Positions 12,426 to 27,400 of a DNA stretch of 64,000 bases are shown piece after piece. Positions within the stretch are counted from its first letter, which is position 1; every line of letters begins with the position of its first letter. Under the pieces are notes generated by a model, which ran no database searches, had not been told where the DNA came from, and saw nothing but the letters and a program-made list of their open reading frames with translations. The position numbers and the translations under genes are program-made. This DNA comes from Xenopus tropicalis (lineage: Eukaryota > Chordata > Amphibia > Anura > Pipidae): the NCBI RefSeq assembly GCF_000004195.4, contig NC_030677.2, positions 44,641,142 through 44,705,141 on the forward strand, read 5' to 3'.

Positions 12426-15400
12426 GCTTCTATAGTTTCTTATCTCGTGCATTCTCAGAGCTACCTTAGCCATGGGCAGTCTTTATCATACAGAATAAAT
12501 TATTCTGTAATGCGGCTTTTGGGGCACTTCCCTTTTCCTGATGTAAAACAATTTGATGTTTGCTCAGAATTATTATATTATCTTATATAAGTTAAGGCTA
12601 ATGCCAGATGAGGCATAGGGCGGATATTTTCGGCAAGCGGAAAAACATTTGACGAAAATTCCGCCCTACGCCTCCTACATGTGCCTGCACCCGAATGAAT
12701 AGAATATGCTCAGGTGCAGGCACATGTAGCCGAAATACACATCAAAACGCCAGACTTTCAAACGCGTTTTTATGCGTATTTCTGCTACATGTGCCTGCAC
12801 CTGAGCGTATTCTATTCATTCGGGTGCAGGCACATGTAGCAAGCGGAATATCCGCCCTACGCCTCATCTGGCATTAGCCTAAGGGTGAGATTTGGGTAAA
12901 GAGAGCCTATTTGTTATAGACACACATAGAAAGCCCAGTTTAAAATCACCAGGTGGAGGAAACTTCATGTGACTTTGGAAAACCAAATCAATGCATAGGT
13001 CTTTTTACCTGCGATTCCATTTGTTGCTGGTGCAAAGGCATTTCAGAGAGATTAGTCACCTGCTGAAACAGAGGTCTATTGCAGGCGACTAAAGGTCCCC
13101 ATACACGGGCCGATAGTAGCTGCCGATATCGGTCCCCGATTCAGGGACCGCATCGGCTAGTTGATGATTGGTTATGCCCGTCAATTTTATTCGATCGTTT
13201 GGCCCCAGGGCCAAATCATATATTTACTGTCAATACTTCCAACACGAATGTGCTTGGAACTTATTTGCTGAATGGGGCCCAGATCTCTGGAAATGTCAGG
13301 GTAAGCAATTTATTAGCTTAATAGAGTCCATGTCCCGCCACCCTGTAACAATGCAGAATATAAACAATTGGCTAGCTGGTTATACTAGGCCTCAAGCCAT
13401 TCTCCACTGGCATCATGCTTTATTGTGCTGCTGCAAGGCTTTAATAAATACCCCCGTGCCACTTCATTGGAAGCACACATCTTTATTATTTAGTGGATTA
13501 TGTTTCATTTTCCTTTGGCATCAGCCGATAGACACTACATTTTTCTAGAATTCTAAGAAAGGTTAATGTGTATAACCTTTATAGAATTTTATATGCTACT
13601 ATAATTGTATTAAATATATTTGCATATTTTACTCCGTAGCCTTGTATAGGGTAATTGTACAATGCAAATAAATGCCTTTTAGATGTTAATGAGCTTATAT
13701 CTCTGCAATATATATACAACGTTATGGAAAAATGGAGTATTAGGCACATATTTTATTCCTGAGAAATTTATGCCTGAAACAATAAAAGGGATTTTTTTTC
13801 TTTATTTACATAAATCTGTCAAAATGATGAACAAACTGCAAAATGGGATGAATAGTGTTTGCTGGCATTTCTTTCTTAAACCATGGCCACAAGGAAACTT
13901 GCTGCTGTTCCCAGCCCCTTTACACCCGTCTCTCCCCAAAAGTCAGCTGTTCTTTATGAATGTCTCCATATAATGAATACATGCCTTGTTCATCTTTATT
14001 TCTTAAGTCATTCTGATTTATGCCAGTATTTTAGGGATTATGCTTACATTGCGCTCAAGGGACAAAAAAATACTGAAATATTCGTATGCAAATAATTTCA
14101 AGCTCTTATTAAATGTGTTTTTTTTTTCATTGCTGGTTCCTTTCTTTTCTTTTTTTTAATGAAAGACCATTTTTGTTAATTTTTGACCATTCAAAATGAA
14201 GCTAAAAAGGCTTCTTGAAGCTTGTTTAAGCGATAGCAGTGTTTTAGTCTAGTGAATACGGTTTTAGAGAGGACAATCGGACGTGGTTCAGTATGCCCGC
14301 GTTTCAGCGACTGGTCAAATGAGGGTTCAGGGCTACAAATTCTTTCAGTCACAAAGCTCTGGTGATGAAAACCCTGATTAACCTCTGATATTCACGTGGC
14401 TCCTCTTGATTGGGAGGCCTGATGCAGTAACAAAGAATTAATGGCTGCCATATGCTTGGGCTATTTTCAGTTCTTGCGACCCTAAAGAACTTTTCCATTG
14501 ACTGGCTCTAACCTCTCTAACAGGTTCGGTGTGGAGATTACAGATGAAGAGTTTGAGCAGTTACTTGACAGAATCCCTCTCGATGAAGATGGAAATGTCA
14601 GATATCCTCATTTCATGGCTATGTTTGATTCAAGGTAATTCATATTTATATTAGATAACTAAATGTAGTGCCCTTGGCCATTTTATGTACAGGTTCACAG
14701 TCAGAATCTGTTCAGCACAGCTATTTTAGTAGCGCATCCAAATTGAAGACGTAACCAGGATAACTGCATACTTCAATTGTAATAATATCAAAATGTTATT
14801 AACTATCAATCATTTGCTATATTTACAGACCTGCACAAAAGTTTTTAAAGGAGAACTAAAGCTTAACTAGTACTAAAGCTTAACTAAAAAAGTAGGCTAG
14901 AAATGTTGTACATTAAGTTTTGGGCTTCTGTACCAGCTCAAGGCAATCACAGCCCTTTAGCAGGAAAGATCCATGCTTTCAAGGATTCCCCAGTAGCCCC
15001 CCATCTGCAAATTCACATACACATGGTAGCTCTAAAACCAGTGCATGTAGCATCAGAATTTAATAATCAGCCCTGTAGCATCAGCTTTTATTACCAGCCA
15101 ACATCGTTTTCTGCTTGATAATTTGTGATGACCCATAAACTTAGCTTCTCAACAGCCGCCCAGGGCCCACGGAGCATGTGAGTGTTGCAGAAACTTTACA
15201 AGATAGGGAGCTCCTGTGACAACTGTAAAGACCTGGATCATTGCTGTTATTGAGATGCTAAAAATTTAGGCTGGTGCAGTAAGTACATAATATAAAATAT
15301 GGCATTTTTATTCATATTCATTTTTAGGGTTTAGTTCTCCTTTAAGAGTTTGTCAGTTTCAATTTGTATATTTCTTTAGTTTGCTTCTGAGAGTTGGAAT

Positions 15401-18400
15401 AAGTAAAAGATGCAGATTTGCCTGATTGCAGTTACCTACGGCATCCAATCATCAATTAGCTTTCTACTTCATACAGAAGTATGCCTTATTTGTAGCCATA
15501 GATTACTGGGGGAAATCTGTACATAGGTTTGTTAATTTCCTAGAATAGTTGTGATTTTTCCTGAAAGCTGCTGCATAGGTAACCAACCTTTGTTTATCTT
15601 AAATAGGACATACATACAAAAAATATTGGGTTATTAGTAGGAGATGCACAGCCTTTGCAGCATTCATCTGATAGTCTGATTTATACATATACATGATAAT
15701 ATACTGTTCATCAGGGCATAGAGGCTTTTAGGTTAATTTAAGAATCGAGAAACTTCTGTAAACACAAAAGTACAGTACTGTATATTAGGGATGCCCCAGT
15801 TCCACTATTTGGGGATTCAGGCGAATGCTGAATCTTTTACAAAGGATTTGTCCAGATCCTGAACCAAATACTGAACCTTTATTTACATATTCAATGTGCA
15901 ATATCCATGTGTAGCACACTGAAAAGAATTAGCAATCTCCTTAACTGTGCCACCAAATATCATGTGATTTTAAGGGTTTGGATTTGGCAGATGCTCAGAT
16001 TTGGCCAAATCTGAATTTCTCTGAATCCCAAACAGAATCCAGGATTCGGCTCATCCCTATAATATAAACAGTCATCACACCAGGAAAGTAAAATGTATTT
16101 TATATCAGTGTTATATAACCTGAAACCCTCCAGTAGCTCCTGACTACAAATCTCACTAAGGTGTTCAGCATCAACCAAAGGGGCTGCACTGTTGCCTCAG
16201 CTGATCTAAATAATGTTGATATAAAATATATAAAATCAGTATACAACAAGAGGTTCTTAAAATTATCACTTTAAATATTAAAGTGATTATATATTTGTTC
16301 CCAGGATTTTTAAAAAGATCAGCTCAAAAGAAGAATTTCAGTATTCCTATTCCAAGAAATTATCATCAGCATTGCCAAAACCATCATCATTTATTTATAC
16401 AGCCACTTACTGAGCCCTTCATAATATTATTATAACAATTAATGAACAGGCAAGGGTCAGGTCACAGAATGAAACAGGAGGGCAAGGGGCCCTGCTCACA
16501 GGATCATTGCTAATATAGTTAAAAGGGAGGAGTTCTTATAACAAAGTATTGCGGTAATAATAAGTAGTCTTGCTTAGCATTAATGGGTGGTCTACATCAC
16601 TTCTGTTCATGCCAGCCAATGTGTTACCCTAGAACTACGTTAATTTTCTGCCCAAGTATAGGCAACTTGCAGCCATCCAAATATTGTGAAATGACAACTC
16701 CCGGAATCCACTGTGTAATGTACTGCAGCAAGCTATGATAAAAGTCAATATTAAAAAGAATTACCCCTTAAATTACTTTTTGATAAACTATATACGATAT
16801 AGACCATTGTCTTCTACTACAACCTGATATAATGCTAGCTAGTTATATGTCACAAAATATATCCAGTTTATAAAATGCACATCTATTTATTAGTTACAAA
16901 ATTATATATTTTTTTAAACTGCTGTGACTTAACTTCTCTTGCCTTGCTAAAGATTCTTATTGCTTTCACTCAATCAGATGGAATCCTCTTTTGGTTTAAA
17001 ATTGTGCAGTAATGTTAAGGGTGGGTTACAGGTCTGACCATGTACCAATTTATTGATTACTAAAAACTTACCTAACTTTACATTTGGTGATTAATTTTGG
17101 TTGCAAGGGGGAGTTGTGTCCAGCACAGTTGCAACCAAATCATTAAATGTTGAAATCCACTTAGACACAAATCAGATGCAAATTTGCTGAAACTTCAGGA
17201 TGCCGCCATTTCTAGTATTGGTGTCAAAATTACATCTGCACCTGATTCTTTAGACAGAGGTTTGCTGCACATAATGACTTTGGCCAAGTTTCCCCTGTGC
17301 TAATTACTGTACTGCACTGCCACACCCATGATTCAGAATAGGACGGGGCAGAACTAAACTCAACTATAAGGACTTGCAAGGAGCGATTTGCACAGAAGAA
17401 ACCTGGATAAATGTTGTCAATGAACGCACAGTTGCAGTCATAACTGAACCCTATTATTTTTAAGCACATTATGGAAACAATGAAGCTGAGCAATTATGTT
17501 GCTCATGCTAAAAAAAAGACATGGGGTACACTGAAAGTGTCTTTGAGAGTATGTCTGATGAGTATTTTGTAAGTGAGTGTTTTCATGGAGGGACACATGC
17601 AAGGGTTTTCTTCGCAAGGCGCTCCGTATAGGTCTATGCACATTTTGGGGGAGATTTGACTTTTTTTCACTATTCCAGTTTTATTTGCTTCAAACTCACA
17701 TTCACAAACTCAAAAATTGATAAATAAACTCATTAGACTGGTCTGGGTAGGAATTTCTCAGGGAGTACTATATTCGGGGTTGTTTTATGACGTCTTTTGG
17801 AAGTAGTTAAGGCCAAAAACTGCTGAGAAGTCTCCATTACAAGGTGCCACTGAAACAAGCTGTTGAAGTTATGTGACTAAATAGTACAGACATTGATTCA
17901 ATGGTAATTATTACTAAATGTAATCTATTTTGACTTAGCTCATGACATCCAATCTATTTATTGGTCTATACACATGTCCCAACATGCTTCTGTGTCTGTT
18001 CTGTGCTATTAGCTTTTGTCGCAGTGAATAGAAGCAAGATGTTGACTTTAGGTTTTCACAAGCTGGTGTTCAGTCTCTGTTTGGTGAGGGGATGTAGGTT
18101 TTATTACTGAGTACTGTGAAAAATGGGCATAGATAAATGGGCAGCTGGAAATGTAATTTTCCACTAAAATAAATGGTGGTGATAAATGATGATGTATTTA
18201 CAGGTCAAATTAAAAGGCACAATCTCTGCCAGCCAATTAATACATCGTCTCGCAGACCTCCAGAGGTAACCTTTGTGTGGTCCTGATCTCAGATAGGCAG
18301 GAATCCCCAAAGTCATTGAGGATGTGATTTTTCAATAGCCCAAATGCGTGTGTGGGAACTCACGGGAAACAAATCCAGACTTAGATTTGGATTTTGCTCC

Positions 18401-21400
18401 TTCTATACAAGGAGGAGAAAGGTGACATTATAGATGCTGCTAAACGTTACTCCTGCTCAAGCTTAGCCTGAACAATAGAACTGTGTTGTTTGTAGGTTGC
18501 ATCCACAACTTAGATATTCTTCCCATGTCAGTATAATCACTACTGGGAGGTAGCTCGATGAAGGATTACCATATCATTAATAGTATCCATGACTTTTGTT
18601 CAAAGGCTACTTGTGTAATGTTGCCTTGTGGATGAAGCTCTCTAATCCGCTGAGCTGCAGCTGTAGAAAGGGTCTTCCTTAGAGCTCCCCACACTGACTT
18701 TCTCTGTCCCTTTGGATCAGTTTGAAAAAAACAGACAGAAACAACGGTCAGCTGAAAGGCAGGAAAAAAGAAACATCCATTCTACATTTCTACATTCATC
18801 CCCTGGCTTCAATCCCTGCCAATATCTTCCATTCTTCTTTTTTCTAACATCCAGATCACTGCTCGGATGGTGGCCAGATTAAGGGAAGAACAATGCCATT
18901 CTAAATGTAAAAGTTTGCATCTAATTTTTTTACCTTGTATGGGAAGAAAAGCACAATTATCCTAATGTGTCTGCCTAATGCTCAGGCTGTAGTTGCTATC
19001 TCCTTAGATACATAGGCAAAATGGAATCTTTGCCAACCGCTCTTCTTCTTTTTCTCAGAGGATACCTCTTTAGGTCTGTAGAGGCAGATACAAACATATT
19101 ATGTTACCTTTGTTTGGAATATTGCATAAACGTTACACAAATAGTGAGTACTACAGTGCTATGGTTAAATAAAGGAGTGATGTTGGTTTCTGCTGTGCTA
19201 CACTTAGGGGCAGGTTTGCTAACATCGGAGATAAATATCACCAGTCATGCTGTCCATAGCAACTTCTCAGATCTTTGCTTTTTTGATGTTTATCCAGTAT
19301 TAGCAAACATGCCCCCTAATCTACAGTCTGGAGTATAAAACTGTAATAGGAGTAGGTACTGAACAGGCTTTAAAGGGGACCTGTCATCCCAAATTTATTT
19401 ATATCATGTTAGTTGAGCAAAATAAACTTCAGTTACACTATATAAATAATATAAATCTTCTTTCTTTCAGTTTTGGAATTGCTCAATTACAGCTACCAGG
19501 CAGCTGCCATTTTTGTGGACCCTGTTAATAAGGAAAGCTTTGCATAATGCCAAAATCTTGTTTATTATATAGAATGGAGGACCAGATGCCCATACCCATG
19601 CACTGGGTATCTGATAGGGCCCATAAATGGGCAGATAAGCTGTCAACTGGGTCCGAAGGGGCCAAATTGATAGCTTAAATCTGCCCATGTTTAGCCAGCT
19701 TTAGGCTAATGTTACAGTGCTTGTCACACTATTACAGAAGAATCAGTATTATTTGGAGTTCTAAAACTATAGAATCCCTACATCCCTATAATATAGTAAT
19801 AGAATCTTAGTTCAAATATTGAATCCAATTACTTACCATTATTTCAATATCTTCCACCTCAGTTATAATTTTGCCCAAAAGCAGTGCTTCATCCTACACT
19901 GGCATTTCACCCAGTCTAAACTGTCAAATACATTTGAGTGATTTTTGTTCAAAAAGGATATCAGAGTAAACTGGCAAAAAATGTTTTAAAAATGTATAAT
20001 TGCATAGGAATTAAACATTTTTTTTAAATATAATGTTCAATAAGAATGGCCCATTGACTCAAAAAATGTGCTTCTGCATAATTAAAGAAAATACTATTCT
20101 TAGCATCTTTCCATTGTAAGTAAATGTACCTTTTCAAAGTTTGTAAAATTATAGTTAGAATTTGTTTAATGTTAAAGAAACTGTTTAGTGTAAAAATAAA
20201 ACTGGGTTAATAGATGGACTTTGGAAAATAAAAGTTGCTTTGATATAGTTAGTTAGCACAATATGTAATCTATAAAGGCTGGAGCAAACGGATGCCCACA
20301 TAATAACAATACTGCCTTCGTACAGCTCTCTAACCTGTTAGTCAGCGACTTAAGGGTGGGGCGTATGGGACAGAAATGTTCACTTAGTTTGCTTTTGATC
20401 CGTAGCTGGCTATTACATTAGACATCCACTCACAGCCTTTATATATTACATTTAAGGGTAACTATATTGAAAACATTTTTATTTTGTTCAGCCTATCTGT
20501 TTAACCAGTTTTTACTTTGTACCGAACAGTTCATTTAAAGTTAAACTGCTTTAACTATAGATGTGCAACATGAAGCAATGTTCTTTAGGCACTTAAGGTT
20601 TGTATGGAGGTACTTGAGTCATATTTATAAAACTAGAAATGCATCCTGCAGGAGTTTTAACCCATAATAGGTTCTATGTTTTTATTTTTCAAATACAGTG
20701 CTCTTTGTGACAACAGTGAATTCAGTACAAACAACTTCATCATAAATTTCTCATCCGAACAGTTTATTTTGTGGCTACATGTTTTGGCAAATATATACCT
20801 ATCTGTACCTGTTCATCCATGCTGCTGAGTGGTCCAACAGCCTCGGATCATAAATGCAATAAGATAATAGGGGATAGTGAGTGGATCCAAATCTGTGTAA
20901 TATACAGTTGGTTCCAGCATAGAGTCAGTGGGGTGACTGCGGCAGACTCTTTCAGAGCACAACTGTGGGGGAATTGATCTATATCAGTTTCAGGCTCATG
21001 CCGAGCTGCTGTTCGTTGCTTCAGACAGTCACATTTTACATTCAGCCTCCCACATGTTCTTCTGTGCAAGGTCAGCTTCCAGTCCCCATCCCTTGTGCCA
21101 CGCAGTGCAACCATGAGCATCAGTGCATATCAAGGGCAGCTCCATAAAGTGCTACAAAACCCAAATAGACTGTTTCCTCCTGTACCAAAGTGCATGTGTT
21201 AGTAACCCTGGCAGTGATTCATGCATATACTCCCACACATGGCCCTCATTTTTAAAATTTCTAAGGCCCTGGGACAACTGCTGTAATTTGCAATAAGTAT
21301 TTTAGGAAATTGCAGCAACAGGTTACAGTGCAGAAGTGCTGTGCCCTAATACGCCACTGCATAATGTTGTTTTATTGCCCTGGTCACCATCACTAGTCTG

Positions 21401-24400
21401 ATACAGTTCATACAAAATAAACAGATAATGTGTGTCAGCATATAATAAACCCTCTGTTAATTCACTCACCTGAGTTTATGTAAGGACAGTCATTCACCCC
21501 TTTGAATGCAATACACTATGAATGTCAAGTTAAACTGCTAGACTACAAACCACACACACTTATGGTGATGACACAATAGATTGACAATGTACATACCCAG
21601 ATTCCACCAACACCACTTTTGTGACTTCACGGGTTCTACACTGGTGGATGGATTTTGGTTTTCACCCATATCTGTGACATCAACTTCTTTATGCAGAGGC
21701 TCATACAAGTTGTTCCTGGGGTCTTGTGAGGATATATATTGAATTTAACTTAGAAATGATTATGACGTAAAGAATTACAATAAAAGTGTACATTGCAGGA
21801 ATATAAAATTTGAATTCTAAGATGATAGATAGAAACAAGCTTTTAAAATATTTAAAAGTGGAGAATGCAAAGATAATATAATTTCTCTTTGTTAAGAACA
21901 TCAAAAAACATTAACTTTCTGCACACTAGTCCCAGGATACACCTGTCTCAGTTTTTATCAAGTCAGGAAATGAATCTTTCTGTAGCATAAGTCTGGTAAT
22001 AATGGTCCATTGGCAACCCAACCTCTTACACAACAAGTACGGTAACTCTCAGATCAGAACAAGTGGCACTTATAAGGGCAATCATACACTGTGTTATCAT
22101 ACACTGTGTTTTAATCATACACTGTGTTTGTCGCGCCCATTAAACTCCAGAAAATACCCCGCTACAGATTTTACTGAGCCTTGTCTCCACTACAACACTC
22201 AAACCTTATAATAATTATTAACGGAGATGGCAATTTTCCAGCAGATTTGGAAACCGGACAGTTTTTCCCATAGGGTTGCAATAGAACAGCACCAAGGACT
22301 AATTTGTGCTTGGAAAAAGACACTTATGGTGAATTCACAAAAACAGAGTTCGCCCAACACTGGAAGAAACTGTTCATTTTATTAGTAAATTAAACAAGTG
22401 ATGTTGTTGTCTCAAAATTCCCCCTTTTTTTATAAAGGATGTTGTAAAATGTCTACAGCCCAATATCCAGAATATTGAATTACTCCAAGATCCCTTCCCT
22501 ATCACACAGACACACAGTAGAGTAAGATATAACCAGTTGCTTGTCTTGCAAACATTTCATACCTGAATTAATACTGCTAATTAATCTTATTTAGAGCTCA
22601 GAATCTTACAGCAATGTAAACAGATAAGATCTTGGACCATATATTGTCTAAATCTTCTATATATATATAGACGAGATGACTATGCTATATATATATTAGT
22701 GCTTTATCTATGGCCTATACACTATATTGCTAAAGAAATTACAATGTACCATACAATAAAAAAGCTTTTCAGGCACCAAGGAACCATATTTAGAGAGATG
22801 TGTGCTAGTCTGCACTAGTGAACTCGCCTATGTCAACCATTTATCATATTTCGATCTTTCTGTCTATATCATAACTGCAATAACTAGATCACATGAAAAG
22901 TAATAGTTAAACAAAACCTCGGCACAGTGAGAAGCCAAGCCTCAGTAGATGCCCCTGTCTGTTAAAGCACATTACTTGGATTGTTCGTGTGTTGACATAG
23001 GCATTCATTTGCTAATTACACTGACCGCTAAACAGCTAAACTCGGAAGATCTTTTCCTTTCCAGAAGTCCTGCAAAGTTGCTGGATAGCGTGCATCTATT
23101 TACAAGGCATATGTTTTTTCCCTTCTTCCACATGCTTCCTAAATGACAAGGTTTCAGCCCCTTAAAAATTTGTTAAATGGAGCACGGGTTGAGCCGCTGC
23201 TCCTTTCAGTCCCCTTAGCACCTGCAGGACATTTGCACATACATATATAAATAAATTAACAATGAATAAATAATTGAATCCAGCCCCACATTGTCATTTT
23301 AAAGATTTAATCCAGCCCCCACATTGTCATCTTAAAGATTTCATCCTTTGGTGCAGCCAGTGTGTTTGCCAATTCCTAATTCTTTTTGATAAAGTCCTCA
23401 GATACTTGGGGTCTGTCAGGCAAATTTTGGGTATTGTTTTCGCTTGATTAGTTCTGTATGACCCAAGGTCGCCCTTAAAATCCACATCACTCACCAAGAC
23501 TTGGAAAGTCCTCCCTTCCTTCTTAAGGGATGCAAAGTGCCTGCCATTTCTCCGGACAAAAGCCTGGAAGGTTTGCAGCATTTAGCCTTCTCAAGGCGAC
23601 CCGTTTTGCTCACTGAAGCGCAAATAAAACTCATTAGGTAGCCTGTTGATTTCTTCTCGTAGTCAGCTTTCCTTGTTCTTTTGGCTGCTGGACTAAGCGC
23701 TGCATCTTTCTCCTATCATCTTCTACTGTTATTCATTGCTGGCCAGCAGCTGCTTATGTCTGTCTTATAGTTTGCTACTGAAGTCAAGTGAGACGGTTGC
23801 TACACTCTTTTTATATACTCTTTTTTATTCAGGTTGGCAGATAAAACCTATGTAAGGAAATATATGAACCACAAGATCCTTATCCAGATGTAAAGAGTAT
23901 TATATCTATATTTGTGATCCACTAGCAATACAAGTTTTGTGGATACTTAGACAGCGGCACAGATGGATCAATAAGCAGATGAATGTCAAGCCATATTTTT
24001 AATTAGAGATGTCTGAGTTTTATTCAAGTTTGTAAATATGAAAATTTGAGGTATTCGAGTTTGCACAAGTTTGCCACATTAATAAATAAACCAGTTTATT
24101 CCAGCATTTAGCCTTTATTAACATGGTTCAGTTAGAATAACATCTGGTTGGTGGATATGGGTTACTGGATCATAAAACCTGGATTTAGGCCTGTGATAGG
24201 TAAAGTAGTCTACTGTCTTTGTAGGCCAAATAGAGCTTCCTATTGGCTGATTTATGTGATGATTGTATAAATCATTTCTAACTTATGTGGGCTACGCTGT
24301 AAATGTTTATAGTGGCACTTGTGTGTATTTGGCTTATTCCTCAGCACTGGGGGAATAGGTGTGTTATATGGAATTGTTCCCCCTTGTCTGATGACCATTA

Positions 24401-27400
24401 GAGGGCAGTAATTTCTGTTTTTCTGAAAATATGGAAAAGTCACAGGCTAATGCCATACGGGGTGGACTCTTGGCCTGCGGATAAAGGCAGGCTGAGAATG
24501 CAACCCCTACGCTCAAAAAAGCTTTTGGTTGTGCCTGCACCCGAAGCCATTGCGTTGGCCCAGGTTCAGGCACACACAGCAAAATTGGGCATGAAATTGC
24601 TCGCATATGACATTTGCCTTATGATAATGGCCCTCAGAGAGATTATTTGCAATGCTAGATCTCTGCTACTGCGGGCGACTAATCTCTCCGGAAAGCTAAT
24701 CTCTCCAAAGCGAATCACCAAAAAAGGCCTTTTGGTTTTCCAAAGTCATTTGAAGTTTCCTTCTGCTGGCAACTTTGCACTACTTCAGAAAACCAGAAGT
24801 GATGCGTAGGCCTTTTCACTAGTGATTCCCTTTGTTGCCGGTGGAAAGGCATTTCGTAGAGATTAGTCGCTCACAGTAGCTGAGATCTATCGCAGGTGAC
24901 TAATTTCTCTGGGGGACATTACCCTTATAAAAGTACATCTTGATAATACCATACAGTATGATAAGAGATGCAGAGATAATCAGACAAAAGGTCTAGTAAA
25001 AGATAATGGGAGCTCAGTCACGATGCAGTATAGATTATTCCTTGTGTAATATATTTTCTCACCTCAGGAAAGGAGTGCCAAGCCTTTTTGATGAAAAATC
25101 CACAGTTCTCTCAGTATATGACGTGCCAGAAAAGAAGGAAGCAGGTTCTGGGAGGACTCCAGAGCAAGTATGCATACTTGTAGTATTCTCTTTATCTGTA
25201 CTGATGTGTGTGTGTCCTGCCTAGAAAATAGAAACACAATACAATTACAGTACTTCTCATGGAATAATCAGAGTGAAGTATCCCATATTGCACAAATTGT
25301 ATATCCATATAATTACATCAGCATCCACCATTAAATATGCTCTATGTTCATAGACTCATAAGTGTAATAACAGCAATACTGTTTGTTCACCTTGAACTTG
25401 CTCAGCTTGCTCCTCTGAGCACTTTGGCAGTTTACCTTCATTTTGTTTATTTTAAAATCTATTAGCAGTTTGTTTACCCTTAAAAAGGGGACATACAGTT
25501 CAGGATAGCTATCTATGCCTGTTTCCTTCCAGTCTAGTACAGTAATTAAAGTCCCCCACTGACTAATTATTATTTTTCCAACATGGGCCTATTACTCTGA
25601 GAAAAGGTACAAAAGTACATCAGCGAATAATAATAATAACTGTATAAGAAATGACAGGGATGTCATGGATCAAAGAATAATCTACGGCACTGAAATAATA
25701 CTATATGCAGTAATATATGTCATTGCTCATTTTCTCTCTGCTTGTGTCTTGAAGTTATTCAAAATCATTAAGGGCCTCGTTCATAAAAACTACACAATTG
25801 TGGAAAAAGAATTTGAAGATTTGGATGAAATGAATTCACGGCGTCTCACTCAGGAAAACATGTACTTACTATTAAAGAGGTATGTAACGTATGTGTCCAT
25901 TATTTGCTCTCCTGTATAAATAAATGTGTAAGAGCACTGCTGCCCAGAATTTGCCCCAATGGGAATGGGGAGGCAGCTAATGTAGAGAGGAAGGCCCAAT
26001 TTGTAGCTCCATACTCTTTCAACCCCACGTATTCTGAAAAAGAACTGATATCTATATATGTTAAGGTTACATTTATTTTAAATTTAATTAAGGTTTTTAT
26101 GTTTTATTTTACAAAGGTTTGATATCCAGCCTGCTGTCACCCGAGGAGAAATCCAAAAGCTTTGGAAGACATTTATCACCAATCAGGACAAAACACTGGA
26201 TTACCTGGAGTTTGTGAGGCATTTTGGTTACTCACCCAAATCAGCCTGCTACCCCAATGCAAAAATTAGCCCCCCAAAGAAAGGAGATGGGGATTTCAAG
26301 ATTCGTTCTAAGAAGCTTAACTGTGATTCTGACATACTTATAGATAGTGTTCGGGCAAAGGTAATAATTGTTACGCAACAGTGACACAATATTCAGCCAA
26401 TGACTTCGTTTTTCAATTGAGATAGTAAAATGTTCCAGACATCCTATTATTGGTAGTAAAATATATATATTGGTAGTAAAATTAAAATATAATTTAAGGG
26501 ACCATGCATTTCCTATTCATTTTATATCTTATTAATAAAAATTAGCCTGTTCTTGTCAGCCTTTTCTCAAATTGCCTTTGCTCTATTCATATGTCCAAGT
26601 GTAAATTTTAGGTGGAGTACCTGTGGGATGACCTGCAAAGAGAATTTGTAGATCTTGACCCATACCGAACAGGATTTGTCAGTAAAGAAGAATTTAAGGA
26701 TATTCTAACTGAGCTTTGTATACACCTAAATGAATATGAGCGTGAGAGGTTGGCCAAAAAATTTGAATCCAACACTGACGGGCGGTAAGTCAATGGTCAA
26801 CATTCACTGTGCATGTCTTTCTGTATATATGAGAAAGATTGTAAGCTCTATGGGAACCTCCTTCCTCTTGTCTCTTAACAATGTACACATTGAAATCTAT
26901 CCCATTCCCTGTGCCTTCTCTAAACTTAGGGATCCAATCTTACCTGCTGGTGTGTCAACCAGCAACAATATCCCAAAAGAGGGACTACTAATAAGTGTAA
27001 CCGGGGACTTTTTAATTCCCAATTTAATTTAAAACATACAATAAATTGTGACTGGCCAGTCTACCCTATATTTTACAACATTTATTAAAATGTATAAAAA
27101 GCTAAAAAACCTCTTGAATTAGAAAAACCTTAAATAAGAGCAATTTATAACTAGTCAATGTAAATCAAAATAAAAGTTCATTAAAAGATCAAAATTATAG
27201 TTCATCAAAATATCAAAAAGGGGACCAGAATATTGTGAGGTCAAATGTAAACTTCTATGTCCTCTTTATTTAGTGTATGGTAGACGAACAGCACTGTGAT
27301 GTGTAGTTCAGCAACGTTCTTACAGTCCTATAAACAGGGGAGCACAGTATATCTTTTTGTTGCAACCACATTCGCCCTAAATGTCACAGTTTTGTGGTAG

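Noticed and set aside
19021..19338. 105-codon frame with a hydrophobic start resembling a signal peptide
   Set aside because: Its last third runs through a MITE (19204-19321), and the rest shows no recognisable domain.
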